Shown: positions 1 through 8,978, numbered from the stretch's first letter. The stretch is 64,000 bases of DNA from CAWAND01 sp963807065 (GCA_963807065.1 CAWDZQ010000003.1:1364001-1428000), one strand, 5' to 3'. Made by a program: numbers and translations. Notes: generated from the sequence alone by a model not told the origin.

Positions 1-216
1 GAAGAGCAGCGACCGCGGGATGTCCCGCGCCAAAAAGGGCCGGCCGATAGCCCACCCATCGATGGGCTTGATGCGGTCCGGCAGCGGCCTCTTCTCCAAC
101 CCAAGACCTCTATCCTCCAGTCTGAGAAAGTAGACGTCATGGCTCGTCTCAGCCAGGGCGGTCAGGAAGCGATGGTCGTGGGGCGTGTAGTCCCGCGAGA
201 AATAGAGAATACGCAC
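1..216 (-). CDS. Glycosyltransferase, N-terminal fragment (runs off the window)
   Basis: Reading the minus strand from a GTG at 216 gives 72 open codons to the window edge. The protein begins VRILYFSRDYTPHDHRFL, the usual start of a GT4/GT-B glycosyltransferase: a first beta strand, then a loop with Y-T-P-H-D and H-R-F. It would transfer a sugar onto the growing polysaccharide at the cytoplasmic membrane face. The GTG follows the TGA of the NeuB-like gene directly (TGAGTG), so it is the next gene of the same operon. The C-terminal half, including the nucleotide-sugar site, lies outside the window, so donor and acceptor cannot be judged. Confidence 0.7.
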   Translation of the reverse strand, partial: MRILYFSRDYTPHDHRFLTALAETSHDVYFLRLEDRGLGLEKRPLPDRIKPIDGWAIGRPFLARDIPRSLLF

Positions 217-1287
217 TCAGGCTCCCAGGTTCGTCCAGCGTAGGGCATCCCCGGCGGGGATGTCGACCTGGGCTACCGTGCCCAGGACCTCCGGCAGTTC
301 GTAAGGCATCACGGCGCCTGGAGCGGCCGGCCGAAGCACCTTGATCATCTCCCGGGTCAAGCGCTCACCTGCCGAAATAGCCCTCGCCGCGCGCAGGCAC
401 CGGCGCTGAATCACGACCGTTTCGGTTTCGTTGCCGGCCACGAATTTCTGTGTCGATCCGAGCGCCCGCTCGAGCTCTCGCGTGCGATCCACCATGTCCT
501 TCCAGGTGGTCGGATTCATGGCGAAGGGATGATCGGGCCCTTCCCGCTTGTTGTCGTCGGTGAAGTGCTTTTCGACCACGCGGGCGCCCAACGCCACAGC
601 CCCCAGCACGGTGGCGTGACCCGGCGTGTGGTCGGAGAGCCCTAAGACGATATCTGGATACATGGCAGCGTACGTCTTGAGCACGTTGAGATGGATATGA
701 TCGAAATTGTCGGGGCTCCCGGTGTAGTTGGTATTGCATTGCAGCAGGACCAGGGCCTTGTTGACCGCGAGCACGGCGTCCACTGCCCGCTGCACATCGC
801 CTATGGAGGAAGCCCCTGTCGCCAGCAGGACCGGCTTGCTCTTGGAGGCGATCCGCTGGATGATCTCGACCCAAGTGATGTCCCCCGATCCGATCTTGAT
901 GGCGGGGAAGTACTTTTCGAGCTCGTCCACGGCGGCGAAATCGTAGGGCGATGAGAAGTAGTGAATGCCGGCGTCATCGCAGGTCTCGGCCAACTCCGGC
1001 GTCCACTCGAAGGGGATCGACGCCCCCTGATACACCTCAAAGACCGATGACTTCCAGGCCGCCTGGTGGGACACCTGCGAGTTCATGTGGGTGAAGCCGT
1101 AGTCGCTGACAATCTCAGGGGCCCGGAAATTCTGGAACTTGGCCGCGTCCGCCCCGGCTTCGGCGACCATGTGGATCAGGTCCTTGGCCCGCTCGAGGTC
1201 GCCGTCGTGGTTGGCGCCAATGTCGGCGATGAAGTAGGTCGGATAGCTCCGGCCGATCTTGCGTTCGGCGATCTGGATGTCCTGCAT
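217..1287 (-). CDS. N-acetylneuraminate synthase family protein (NeuB/PseI/LegI type)
   Basis: This 356-residue protein belongs to the family that condenses phosphoenolpyruvate with an N-acetyl hexosamine to make a nine-carbon ulosonic acid. The barrel domain starts with IADIGANHDG (about residues 20-29) and carries KIGSGD, LSDHTPG and VEKHFT, with many conserved acidic and lysine positions. The last 70 residues form a SAF domain (RCLRAARAISAGERLT), as in NeuB. The longer reading frame begins at 1320, but the ATG at 1287 has GAGGAG seven bases upstream and matches the family length. The PseB-like gene two places upstream suggests a pseudaminic- or legionaminic-type sugar. The exact product is not readable from sequence alone. 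Confidence 0.88.
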   Translation of the reverse strand: MQDIQIAERKIGRSYPTYFIADIGANHDGDLERAKDLIHMVAEAGADAAKFQNFRAPEIVSDYGFTHMNSQVSHQAAWKSSVFEVYQGASIPFEWTPELAETCDDAGIHYFSSPYDFAAVDELEKYFPAIKIGSGDITWVEIIQRIASKSKPVLLATGASSIGDVQRAVDAVLAVNKALVLLQCNTNYTGSPDNFDHIHLNVLKTYAAMYPDIVLGLSDHTPGHATVLGAVALGARVVEKHFTDDNKREGPDHPFAMNPTTWKDMVDRTRELERALGSTQKFVAGNETETVVIQRRCLRAARAISAGERLTREMIKVLRPAAPGAVMPYELPEVLGTVAQVDIPAGDALRWTNLGA

Positions 1288-1358
1288 GTCATGGCTCCTC
1301 GCGCTTCGAACGGAAGGCAAACACTCCCTGCGCAGCTTCGATGTTAGCCCCCGCCCGC

Positions 1359-2279
1359 TTAAACCGGGACCATGGCGTTCAGCTGTTCCCGGCGGCCGTC
1401 GAGCGCCATGGCCCGCAGTTCGGCGATCCCCGCCTCGATGGATGGTAGGGCTTGCTCCAGTTCGTGCTCGATACGGCTCGAATCTAGGCAGAGCCGCTTC
1501 GGCCGGGGTGCCGTCAAGCCGGCATCCGGCAGGGAAGAAGCCTGAATAAGACCGGCGTCGTGGCCAAAGGCCTCGGCCAGCTTGACGCCGAACTCATATT
1601 TGCTCAGGCAGCTGCCTCCGCCAATGTGGCAGATTCCACCCATACCGGCGTCCAGGAGATCCCACAGCCAGGTCGCCAGGTGGTTGGCAAGAATTGGGCT
1701 GAAGACCACGTCGGTGAATCCCCGGCAGCTTCGGTCGTTCTCGAGCTGTTCGAGAAACCAGGCCGCCAAGCCGCGGTGGGGATAGGCGCCCCAAGCGTAT
1801 AGATTGGTGCGCACCACGGCCGCCCCCGGATAAGCCTTCATCACCGCCCACTCCCCCTCGAGTTTGGTCCGGCCGTAGACATTGATCGGCGAAGTCGCCT
1901 CGGTCTCAACATTCGGGGACCGGCTGCCGTCGAAGACGGCGTCGGTGGAAATGTGTGCCAGGCGGGCCCCGACATCATAGGCCGCCCGGGCCACGGCGCC
2001 GGCCATATCTCGGTTGAGCCGGGTCGCCCAATCCGGCTCCCGCTCGCAGCGATCCACGTCGGTGGCGGCTGCGCAGTGGACCACCCACTGCGGCGCCAGG
2101 TCCGAGAAGAGGTCTTCGGCGGCGCCGGGCTGGGAAAGGTCGGCGCTCAAGCAGCGGACGCCCAATCGGTCGATCGGATGTTGGTGAAAGACGGCAGTGA
2201 CTTCGTCCTCCGGCCTGGCCGAAAACACCAAGTTGGCACCCAGCAAGCCGCTGGCCCCGGTGATCAAGACGCGGGCCAT
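1359..2279 (-). CDS. RmlD-like SDR, sugar-nucleotide reductase
   Basis: This 306-residue extended short-chain dehydrogenase starts with the Rossmann motif GASGLLG (residues 7-13) and has the catalytic pair in YGRTK. Its closest textbook relatives are dTDP-4-dehydrorhamnose reductases, which reduce a 4-keto sugar nucleotide with NAD(P)H. RmlA, RmlB and RmlC are absent from the window, while a PseB-type dehydratase sits two bases upstream. It more likely reduces the keto product of that dehydratase, or another 4-keto intermediate, than makes rhamnose. It is 71 bases upstream of the NeuB-like gene in the same operon. Substrate assignment is inference. Confidence 0.75.
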   Translation of the reverse strand: MARVLITGASGLLGANLVFSARPEDEVTAVFHQHPIDRLGVRCLSADLSQPGAAEDLFSDLAPQWVVHCAAATDVDRCEREPDWATRLNRDMAGAVARAAYDVGARLAHISTDAVFDGSRSPNVETEATSPINVYGRTKLEGEWAVMKAYPGAAVVRTNLYAWGAYPHRGLAAWFLEQLENDRSCRGFTDVVFSPILANHLATWLWDLLDAGMGGICHIGGGSCLSKYEFGVKLAEAFGHDAGLIQASSLPDAGLTAPRPKRLCLDSSRIEHELEQALPSIEAGIAELRAMALDGRREQLNAMVPV

Positions 2280-2281
2280 GT

Positions 2282-3286
2282 TTAGGCCTCCGCCCCCTGC
2301 GTGCCCCCGGCATCGAGTCCAATGAGGGCGGTGAGCTCATCGACCGTGAGCCAGGCCTGATTGGTGTCGCTGGCATAGCGGAAGCCCTCGGCAGGACGCC
2401 GGCCGGCCTCCTCCCAACCGTGGCCGAACCAAAGGGCTCCCGGCGGCTCGACGACGAACATGTCGTCCAGCTCGAGCGTGTGCCGCGACTCGTCTTCCGA
2501 AATCAGCACCTCATGCAGCTTCTCACCCGGCCGGATGCCGATGAACTCGAGCTCGGCCTGCGGGGCTATGGCCCTGGCCAGGTCGACCACACGCATGCTG
2601 GGAATCTTGGGCACAAAGACCTCTCCGCCCTGCATGTGTTCGATGGCGTGGATGGTGAAACGCACGCCTTGCTCGATCGCCAGCCAAAAGCGGGTCATGC
2701 GCTCGTCGGTGATGGTGATGCGGCCGCCTTCCCGCTGCTGCCGGAAGACGGGAACCACGCTGCCCCGGCTTCCAAGTACGTTGCCGTAGCGGACACAGGC
2801 AAACCGGGTCCCGGTGCCGCCGGCATACGCGTTCGACTGCACAAACAACTTCTCGGCAGCCAGCTTGGTGGCCCCGTAGAGGTTAATCGGGTTGACTGCC
2901 TTGTCCGTACTCAGCGCCATCACCCGCTCGACGCCGGTATCCAAGGCGGCCTCGACCACATTGCGCGCCCCCATGATGTTGGTCATGATGGCTTCGATGG
3001 GGTTGTACTCACAGGCGGGCACCTGCTTCAGCGCGGCGGCGTGGACCACGATGTCCACATCATGCATCGCCCGGCGCAGTCGCAGTCGATCTCTCACATC
3101 CCCAATGAAATAGCGCAGGCTCGGATCGTCGAATCCGGAGGTGCGCATCTCATGCTGCTTGAGTTCGTCCCGGCTGAAGACGATGATCTTTTCCGGATGA
3201 TAGTCGGTGAGCATGGCACCGACGAATTTGCGGCCGAATGATCCGGTGCCGCCGGTGATCAGAACGGTCTTGTCTTTCCAGTCCAT
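2282..3286 (-). CDS. pseB: UDP-N-acetylglucosamine 4,6-dehydratase (inverting), PseB type
   Basis: This 334-residue SDR begins MDWKDKTVLITGGTGSFG, the standard N-terminus of PseB/FlaA1-type inverting dehydratases, which convert UDP-GlcNAc to a UDP-4-keto-6-deoxy-L-sugar. Further motifs are HAAALKQVPACEYNP, STDKAVNPINLYGATK (catalytic Tyr and Lys) and VRYGNVLGSRGSV, all typical of the family. The start codon follows the TAA of the methyltransferase gene directly, and AGAGGT lies about 10 bases upstream. Its partner aminotransferase PseC and the acetyltransferase are not seen here. They may lie beyond position 1, or the product may feed the neighbouring RmlD-like reductase instead, as in FnlA/FnlB-type pathways. 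Confidence 0.88.
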   Translation of the reverse strand: MDWKDKTVLITGGTGSFGRKFVGAMLTDYHPEKIIVFSRDELKQHEMRTSGFDDPSLRYFIGDVRDRLRLRRAMHDVDIVVHAAALKQVPACEYNPIEAIMTNIMGARNVVEAALDTGVERVMALSTDKAVNPINLYGATKLAAEKLFVQSNAYAGGTGTRFACVRYGNVLGSRGSVVPVFRQQREGGRITITDERMTRFWLAIEQGVRFTIHAIEHMQGGEVFVPKIPSMRVVDLARAIAPQAELEFIGIRPGEKLHEVLISEDESRHTLELDDMFVVEPPGALWFGHGWEEAGRRPAEGFRYASDTNQAWLTVDELTALIGLDAGGTQGAEA

Positions 3287-4198
3287 TTAGGCTGACCTCT
3301 CTTGAGTGGCTGGCGCTTCCGGATCGGCGTAGAACAAGATCATCGGGTACTGACCCAGCCGGCCGAACATGTGCGGCGCAAGATTCTCCAGGGCAAAGAG
3401 CACGCGGAGCCACTGCCTTCCCAACAGCGGCCGGAAGATGAAGGCACGCAAGAACGATGTGCTGACACTTCGCCACACACGAATGTCAAATCCCGGGAAC
3501 CGCCCCAAATTATCTCGCACCCAGCGGTAGTTGTGCTTGAAGGTGAACGTGCCGGCGGTACGGATGAGCCGTTCAGCTTCTTCCGTCGGCTGGTCGATGG
3601 CCCCCGTCGGGGAGGATCTGCGGTGGGTGATGCGGCGATAGAGACGAGCCAGTGCGTTCATGGCGCGGATGAACGGCTGGGCTGCTTTCATCAGCGGACT
3701 CTGCGTTCCCCAGCTGTAGACGATGACGGCTCGCGCCCCTGGCTTAAGGCAGCGCAGAAAACCCTCAAATGCGCCCAGATGTTCAGAGGCTGGAAGATGA
3801 TGCACGGTATGCAGGGAGACCAAACCGTCCATGGAACGCGGCGCAAGTGGGAGGTGCGCCACGTCGGCCACGACGTACAGGCCATGGTCGCCGATTCGCT
3901 CCCGGGCCGCCACGAGGGCTGTGTGAGAAATGTCGACGCACACCCGGCGCTGGTAGCCACGAGAGTACACCCGGTACTCCGGGTATTGGATGGGCCCCGA
4001 GCCGGCATCCAACAGGAACCTGCCGGAAGGGGCAAGATGGCCGGCCACTCGCAGATGGCATCGGTGGAGGTACTCCTGGGACACGGGCCGCAAATCCTCG
4101 TAGCGCGCGTTCTGGTACAACCCCTCCCCGATCGGCTGCCAGCCGACGGAATCATAGAACGCGCGTACCTCCTGCTTGATGTCTTCCGGCTGGCTCAT
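3287..4198 (-). CDS. Class I SAM-dependent methyltransferase
   Basis: This 303-residue protein has a class I methyltransferase fold. Motif I is LLDAGSGPIQYPEY (around residue 80), followed by CVDIS, VADVAHLPLAP and SLHTVHHLP. The start at 4198 makes an ATGA overlap with the upstream gene and gives MSQPEDIKQEVRAFYD, whereas the longer frame adds a low-quality Pro/Gly leader. In this setting it probably methylates a sugar or a polysaccharide terminus. The C-terminal 120 residues are basic and contain two hydrophobic stretches, so membrane association is possible. The acceptor is unknown. Confidence 0.75.
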   Translation of the reverse strand: MSQPEDIKQEVRAFYDSVGWQPIGEGLYQNARYEDLRPVSQEYLHRCHLRVAGHLAPSGRFLLDAGSGPIQYPEYRVYSRGYQRRVCVDISHTALVAARERIGDHGLYVVADVAHLPLAPRSMDGLVSLHTVHHLPASEHLGAFEGFLRCLKPGARAVIVYSWGTQSPLMKAAQPFIRAMNALARLYRRITHRRSSPTGAIDQPTEEAERLIRTAGTFTFKHNYRWVRDNLGRFPGFDIRVWRSVSTSFLRAFIFRPLLGRQWLRVLFALENLAPHMFGRLGQYPMILFYADPEAPATQERSA

Positions 4199-5838
4199 GC
4201 CGCCTCCGGGACCGGTGCTGGCTGCCGGGCGTGCCAATCGATCGGCACTCCGCTGAGCGCCGCCAACGTTTCACGATATGCCTGGCGGTTCTCGGGTTGG
4301 ATGACTTCTTCCAGTGGAAGGTCGGACATGTCATCCCAGAAAGACACGATGTGCCACGGGTAGGCAAACGGAAACTCAAAGAAGAATAGGTAGGCATAGC
4401 GGATGGCGGCTTCGACCTGATCTTGCGCCAAGCGCCGGCTGAGAGGTTCGGCCACCAATCGATCAAGCACCTCGAAGAAGCCCGGCAGGCTGTCGGGGTC
4501 GGATGTGAACCCCTTGCCGCGGTAATGCGTGTCGCCGGCAACGATCACCGGAACCCCCGCCATAGCCATTTCCATGCCGACCGTGGTGGTGTAGACCAAA
4601 CCCAGGTGAGCCAGGTCGATGAGATCGTAGGTGTTGACATCGGACTCGGGCGGTACCAGAACGACCTTGTCGGCCAGATCCGGGAGCGAATTGTGAAGGA
4701 TTTCACGAGATGGGTGCCCGGCGCCGAGCAATTCGCCGGGATGGACGCGCACGACAAGCAGGCAGTCCTCCCGGTTGGCCAGATGGGCGGCCGTTTTCAC
4801 CAGCCAGTCGGCCATGCCGTCGGTGAAGACCTGCCGATCGAGCGCCAGGCTGTCCCCCACCACGTTCGTGCAAAGCAGCACCAACTTCTTGTCTTCCGGC
4901 AGGCCCAGCTTCTGACGGGCGGCACGCGCCCCCTGTGATTCTCCGGCCTGCCACTGCCGGGCAAACTGCGCCCAGGGCTGGCCGCCCCGCCGGGCTTGGT
5001 ACAGAGCTTCCAGGGCGCTCAGCTCACCCGCGTCCAGGGCTGCCTGGCCCCGCGCCGCCCAGAGCGCCTCGGAGCGCAAACGCATGACCTCGTCATTTTG
5101 CGCCAGCCACATCCGCCGCCTCTGCTCGCCGAATTCATAGGTCACGGCCGTTTGGCCGGCCGCCCGCGTCGTCCGATAGGCGGCGCCGAATTCCAGGATG
5201 CTTCCATTGGGGATCACGACCGAGTTGTAGGACGGCCGGCGAAGGTGGTGTTTCAGGGCGCGTGCAGCGGTCTGATTCCGGTCCAGACGAAGTCGAAAAA
5301 GGCGAGCCGCTTCCGGATCATGGTCGAGATCCATGTCCTCGCGCTGCAGAGTGTACTGGGTGTCCAGTTCGGCCTGGCGGCGGATGGATTCTTCCAGGTT
5401 GGGATCGAGCGCCGCCCCCGGGATGGCGGTGAGATCAGTCAGTCCGATCGTCTCCGCCAGGGGGTGCAGCATGCGCCGCAGGTAGGCCTGCTGACGGCGA
5501 AGGTCAAACCGATCCACGGGGTCGATCCAGCGACGGTAGGGCACGTACGCCAAATCCACACGATGGCCATCGGCGGTCAGCAGGAGGGCCATAGCGATCA
5601 AATGCTCAACCCACCATTGGAGACTGCCGACGAGCAGAATGCGCCGGGCGGGTCGCGGTTCCTCGCTTCCCTCCGGCAGCGATTGGACGGCCTTGATCCA
5701 GCCCGGCAGGCGCCCCGCCACGCGCCCGAGGTCGTAACCACCGGCGGGGGGATTCCCATCGACCATCCAATGTTGATAGGCTTCGGCCGTCCATGGCAGC
5801 CGCCCCAAGAATCCCTTTAACATCGAGGCCGAACTCAT
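4195..5838 (-). CDS. Capsule polysaccharide biosynthesis protein (KpsS/LipB-like), putative
   Basis: The 547-residue protein starts at the ATG at 5838, which overlaps the stop of the ABC ATPase gene as ATGA. An upstream extension in the same frame is antisense to that gene's coding sequence and was discarded. The C-terminal part has VVRVHPGE, then an aspartate-rich strand, TTTVGMEMAMAGVPVIV and GDTHYRGKGFT. This order is typical of capsule-synthesis glycosyltransferases of the PF05159 type: HP near one strand, then S/T-x-x-G-x-E, then G-x-x-x-Y-x-G-K-G. The first 300 residues are not recognisable. It lies directly downstream of the Wzt-like ATPase, as expected for a gene linking synthesis to ABC-dependent export. 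Precise activity is not assigned. Confidence 0.62.
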   Translation of the reverse strand: MSSASMLKGFLGRLPWTAEAYQHWMVDGNPPAGGYDLGRVAGRLPGWIKAVQSLPEGSEEPRPARRILLVGSLQWWVEHLIAMALLLTADGHRVDLAYVPYRRWIDPVDRFDLRRQQAYLRRMLHPLAETIGLTDLTAIPGAALDPNLEESIRRQAELDTQYTLQREDMDLDHDPEAARLFRLRLDRNQTAARALKHHLRRPSYNSVVIPNGSILEFGAAYRTTRAAGQTAVTYEFGEQRRRMWLAQNDEVMRLRSEALWAARGQAALDAGELSALEALYQARRGGQPWAQFARQWQAGESQGARAARQKLGLPEDKKLVLLCTNVVGDSLALDRQVFTDGMADWLVKTAAHLANREDCLLVVRVHPGELLGAGHPSREILHNSLPDLADKVVLVPPESDVNTYDLIDLAHLGLVYTTTVGMEMAMAGVPVIVAGDTHYRGKGFTSDPDSLPGFFEVLDRLVAEPLSRRLAQDQVEAAIRYAYLFFFEFPFAYPWHIVSFWDDMSDLPLEEVIQPENRQAYRETLAALSGVPIDWHARQPAPVPEAA

Positions 5839-7103
5839 GACACCGCTTCCGTGATGGTCCAGGCCAACTGCGGTCGCAGCGGACCGTGGCGTCTCTCCGC
5901 CCACTGGCTGCCGGGGGCACCGGTCCCGTCCACCGAGAAGCTCAGAGCATGCTCGTCCGTGAAGTAAGACCTGATCTTGAAGGCGCTGGCGTTGACTCCC
6001 AGCACAAATCGACCCTCGTTCAGGAGCAGCCCCGGAATCAGGCACCGGCTCCGGTAGCGACCCGCCGGGCGGAGCTCATACTGAACGTAGGCATCGGGGT
6101 CATCGGTGTCGAAGGAGGTGAACACCGGCTCGCCCCGGCTGGTGAAAAGGTAGATCCCGACCCGCAGCCCCTTGATCGGCTCGTCAAGTTCATATTCGAA
6201 TTCCACTGCGAACAACTCGGAGGCCATCACCCGGTCGGCCGGCTTGCCGGCGGGATTGAGCACTCTCAACGCCAACGGTCGGAAGGGCACAGCGCTCGAC
6301 ACCGCCGAGGAGGCGCCGTCCCAGTGATGCTCGCCTACCTCAGACATGCCCGATGTCATGTAGAAGTCGACGGCTTCCTCGGAGGGCGCCCGCAGGGCAA
6401 TGCGCCCATCCTGGAGCACGATGGCCTCCTCGGTCAGGCGCAGGATGGCGGACATGTCGTGGCTGACGAACAGGACCGTCCGCCCTTCCCGGGCGACGTC
6501 GTTCATCTTGCCCAGGCACTTGCGCTGAAACTCGGCGTCCCCCACGGCCAACACCTCGTCCACCACCAGAATCTCCGGCTCAAGGTGGGCCGCCACCGAA
6601 AAGGCCAGCCGCAAGTTCATCCCGCTCGAATAATGCTTGATAGGTGTGTCGATGAACCGGTCGACCTCGGCAAAAGCCACGATCTCGTCAAATTTGGCGT
6701 CAATCTCGACCCGCTTCATCCCGAGGATGGCGCCATTGAGGTAGATATTCTCGCGACCCGTGAGTTCAGGATGAAATCCGGTGCCGACCTCTAACAGCGA
6801 ACCAACCCTCCCGGCGATGCGCGCTTCGCCTGCACTGGGCTCCGTCACGCGGGCCAGGATCTTGAGCAGGGTGCTCTTTCCGGCGCCGTTCTTGCCGATG
6901 ATCCCCAGCAAGCCGCCCTGCTGCACATCGAAAGACACGTCGCGTAGGGCCCATATCATGTTCTGGTCGCTCTCACCACCATGGCGTCCGAGGCGGCCGA
7001 TGCGGCCGGCAATCGCGTCGCGCAGCGTTCGATAGCCGGATGGCCTGCCGCCGATCCGGTACTGCTTTCCCAGGTCACGCACGCTTATGGCGTAGTCGCT
7101 CAT
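5835..7103 (-). CDS. wzt: Polysaccharide export ABC transporter ATP-binding protein (Wzt-like)
   Basis: This 422-residue protein has an N-terminal ABC domain with Walker A GIIGKNGAGKST, signature YSSGMNLRLAFS, Walker B ILVVDEVLAVGD and the switch histidine in LFVSHD. The TagH/Wzt subfamily is clear from the VGDAEFQRKC sequence. Residues from about 260 onward form a beta-rich tail (FAVEFEYELDEPIKG onward) like the Wzt C-terminal carbohydrate-binding domain, which selects the capped polysaccharide. The start at 7103 overlaps the permease gene as ATGA. Together with that permease it would flip a completed lipid-linked glycan across the membrane. The methyltransferase downstream could provide the chain-terminating cap, by analogy with O9a-type systems. 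Confidence 0.9.
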   Translation of the reverse strand: MSDYAISVRDLGKQYRIGGRPSGYRTLRDAIAGRIGRLGRHGGESDQNMIWALRDVSFDVQQGGLLGIIGKNGAGKSTLLKILARVTEPSAGEARIAGRVGSLLEVGTGFHPELTGRENIYLNGAILGMKRVEIDAKFDEIVAFAEVDRFIDTPIKHYSSGMNLRLAFSVAAHLEPEILVVDEVLAVGDAEFQRKCLGKMNDVAREGRTVLFVSHDMSAILRLTEEAIVLQDGRIALRAPSEEAVDFYMTSGMSEVGEHHWDGASSAVSSAVPFRPLALRVLNPAGKPADRVMASELFAVEFEYELDEPIKGLRVGIYLFTSRGEPVFTSFDTDDPDAYVQYELRPAGRYRSRCLIPGLLLNEGRFVLGVNASAFKIRSYFTDEHALSFSVDGTGAPGSQWAERRHGPLRPQLAWTITEAVS

Positions 7104-7942
7104 ACGATGTCGGCGAAGGTGCGTTCCATGCGCCGGAAGTAGAGCACACCGCTGATCAGAACCACAAAGGCCACCAGGGTGGAAAGGCCGAGCAAGCCGG
7201 CAGAGGGCTGCCCAACCCCCAGCACCGCCCAACGGAACCCCTGGATGGCGCCAGCCATAGGATTGAGTCCGTAGGCCAATTGACCCAGGCCCTGCGGGAT
7301 CAAGGTGGCGGAGTAGGCCACGGGGGAAGCATACATCCAGGCCTGAACGATGAAAGGTGTGATGTAGCCGATGTCCCGATAGGCAACGTTCAACGCCGAC
7401 AGCCACAGGCCGACGCCCAAGCCGGTCACAAGCACCAGAAGCAGGAACAGGGGCAGGGTCCAGATGCTGCTGGATAGGGGCACGCGAAAGAAGATCATCA
7501 TCCCCACCAAAACGAGGCTGGCCAAGAAGAAATCCACGAGCCCTGCCAGGATCGAAGACAGCGGCACCACCAGACGCGGAAAGTAAACCTTGGTGACCAG
7601 GCTGCGTCCCGTTACCAGGCTGGCGCTGGCCTTGGTGATCCCGTCCTGAAACAGAACCCAAGGCAGCAAACCCGTGAAGTAGAAGACCGCTGGGGGGACG
7701 CCGTCGGTGGGGATGCCCGCCAGGCGGCCGAAGATAATGGTGAAGATGACCATGCTGAAGAAGGGTTTCAGTATCGCCCAGGCTGCCCCGAGCAAGGTTT
7801 GCTTGTAGCGAACCTTAATGTCGCGCCAGGTTAAGAAGTATAGGAGCTCACGAAAATGCCACAGCTCTCCAAGATCCAGACCGCCCCACCCTTTCGAAGG
7901 GCGTATCACGGTGACCGGAACGGGCCGATCAACGGTCGTCAT
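7100..7942 (-). CDS. wzm: Polysaccharide export ABC-2 permease (Wzm/TagG-like)
   Basis: This 280-residue integral membrane protein has about six hydrophobic segments and the ABC-2 family N-terminus LLYFLTWRDIKVRYKQTLLG. The amphipathic helix with D-I-K-V-R-Y-K-Q is diagnostic for O-antigen and teichoic-acid permeases. The segment AWAILKPFFSMVIFTIIFG follows as the first membrane span. The gene overlaps both its neighbours as ATGA, which implies coupled translation with the ATPase downstream and GDP-fucose synthase upstream. It forms the membrane channel of the exporter. Confidence 0.92.
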   Translation of the reverse strand: MTTVDRPVPVTVIRPSKGWGGLDLGELWHFRELLYFLTWRDIKVRYKQTLLGAAWAILKPFFSMVIFTIIFGRLAGIPTDGVPPAVFYFTGLLPWVLFQDGITKASASLVTGRSLVTKVYFPRLVVPLSSILAGLVDFFLASLVLVGMMIFFRVPLSSSIWTLPLFLLLVLVTGLGVGLWLSALNVAYRDIGYITPFIVQAWMYASPVAYSATLIPQGLGQLAYGLNPMAGAIQGFRWAVLGVGQPSAGLLGLSTLVAFVVLISGVLYFRRMERTFADIV

Positions 7943-8925
7943 GCCGATTTCTCCGCCAACTCGGTCTCGTGTCGGTGCGCCCGGTACCAGTCAATCGTCT
8001 GCCGGAGTCCGTCATCCAGATGGGTCCTGGCCTTGAACCCGAACAGCTGTTCTGCCCGAGATGTCTCCAGGGCGCGGCGCGGCTGGCCATTGGGACGGGA
8101 CGTGTCCCAGACGATTCGACCGCTGTAGCCAACAAACGCACGGATCTTGTCGGCCAGATCTCTGATGGCGATTTCCTCGCCGGAGCCCAGATTGACGGGT
8201 TGGCTGGATTGCAACCTCTCGGCACCGAGCAAAATCCCTTCGGCCGCATCCGAGGCAAACAGAAACTCGCGCGTCGGGCTTCCGTCTCCCCACAAACTGA
8301 CCTCCTTGGCGCCGGCCTCGTCGGCTTCCATGAACTTGCGTATCAGAGCCGGGATGACGTGGGACGTCTCAAGGTCGAAGTTGTCGCCCGGCCCAAACAA
8401 ATTGACTGGGATCAGGTTGACGACGTTCATACCGTACTGCGCCCGGTAAGCCTGCGACTGAACCAGCAGCATCTTCTTGGCCAGGCCGTAGGGCGCGTTG
8501 GTCTCTTCCGGGTAGCCCTCCCAGAGATCATCTTCGCTGAAGGGGACCGGTGTGAATTTCGGGTAGGAGCAAACGGTTCCGATGGCGACGAACTTCTCGA
8601 TGCCGGCTTCCCAAGCGGCGTGCATCAGCTGCACGCCCATCATCAGGTTGTCGTAGAAGAACTCGGCCGGCCGCGCCATATTGGCGCCGATGCCTCCAGC
8701 CTTGGCTGCCAGGTGGATGATGATATCGGGCCGGCTATCCTCGAGCACCCGCAGGATCGCTTGCCGATTGACCAGGTCGTAATCGCGCCGGCGAGGCACG
8801 AATACGTCCCCGGCGCCGATATTCCGCAGTCGATCCACAACGTGTGATCCCAGGAAACCCCCACCCCCGGTGACCAGCACGCGTCGGGCTTGCCAGAACT
8901 CGATGGACTCCATTTGATCAGCCAT
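7939..8925 (-). CDS. fcl: GDP-L-fucose synthase
   Basis: This 328-residue SDR makes GDP-L-fucose from GDP-4-keto-6-deoxymannose by epimerisation and reduction. Visible motifs are VTGGGGFLGSHVVDRL, HLAAKAGGIGANM, GTVCSYPKFTPVPF, the catalytic YGLAKK and VNLFGPGDNFDLETSHVIPA; the last is almost unique to Fcl/WcaG. The ATG at 8925 has GGGAG nine bases upstream. Its substrate is made by gmd at 13543-14628, which belongs to a separate transcript with the same operator. The gene follows the MarR-like regulator after 57 bases containing a GC hairpin. Confidence 0.93.
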   Translation of the reverse strand: MADQMESIEFWQARRVLVTGGGGFLGSHVVDRLRNIGAGDVFVPRRRDYDLVNRQAILRVLEDSRPDIIIHLAAKAGGIGANMARPAEFFYDNLMMGVQLMHAAWEAGIEKFVAIGTVCSYPKFTPVPFSEDDLWEGYPEETNAPYGLAKKMLLVQSQAYRAQYGMNVVNLIPVNLFGPGDNFDLETSHVIPALIRKFMEADEAGAKEVSLWGDGSPTREFLFASDAAEGILLGAERLQSSQPVNLGSGEEIAIRDLADKIRAFVGYSGRIVWDTSRPNGQPRRALETSRAEQLFGFKARTHLDDGLRQTIDWYRAHRHETELAEKSA

Positions 8926-8958
8926 GGATAATGCTCCCTTGATCGATCGCCCCGCTCG

Positions 8959-8978
8959 CGGCCGCCTGCCCGCGGCCG
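8959..8978 (-). other. GC-rich hairpin between regulator and fcl
   Basis: CGGCCGC, a six-base loop and GCGGCCG form a perfect seven-pair stem in the 57-base gap between the regulator stop and the fcl start. No T-run follows on the minus strand, so it is not a complete intrinsic terminator. It could be an RNA-stability element or a partial attenuator that sets regulator and export-operon levels apart. A chance GC palindrome is also possible. Confidence 0.4.

Noticed and set aside
5839..6045. N-terminal 69-residue extension of the capsule-synthesis protein
   Set aside because: It is antisense-quality sequence inside the ABC ATPase gene; the ATGA overlap at 5838 is the better start.
7104..7661. 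186-residue extension of the ABC ATPase frame into the permease gene
   Set aside because: Composition is a shadow of the permease; the conserved ATPase start lies at 7103.
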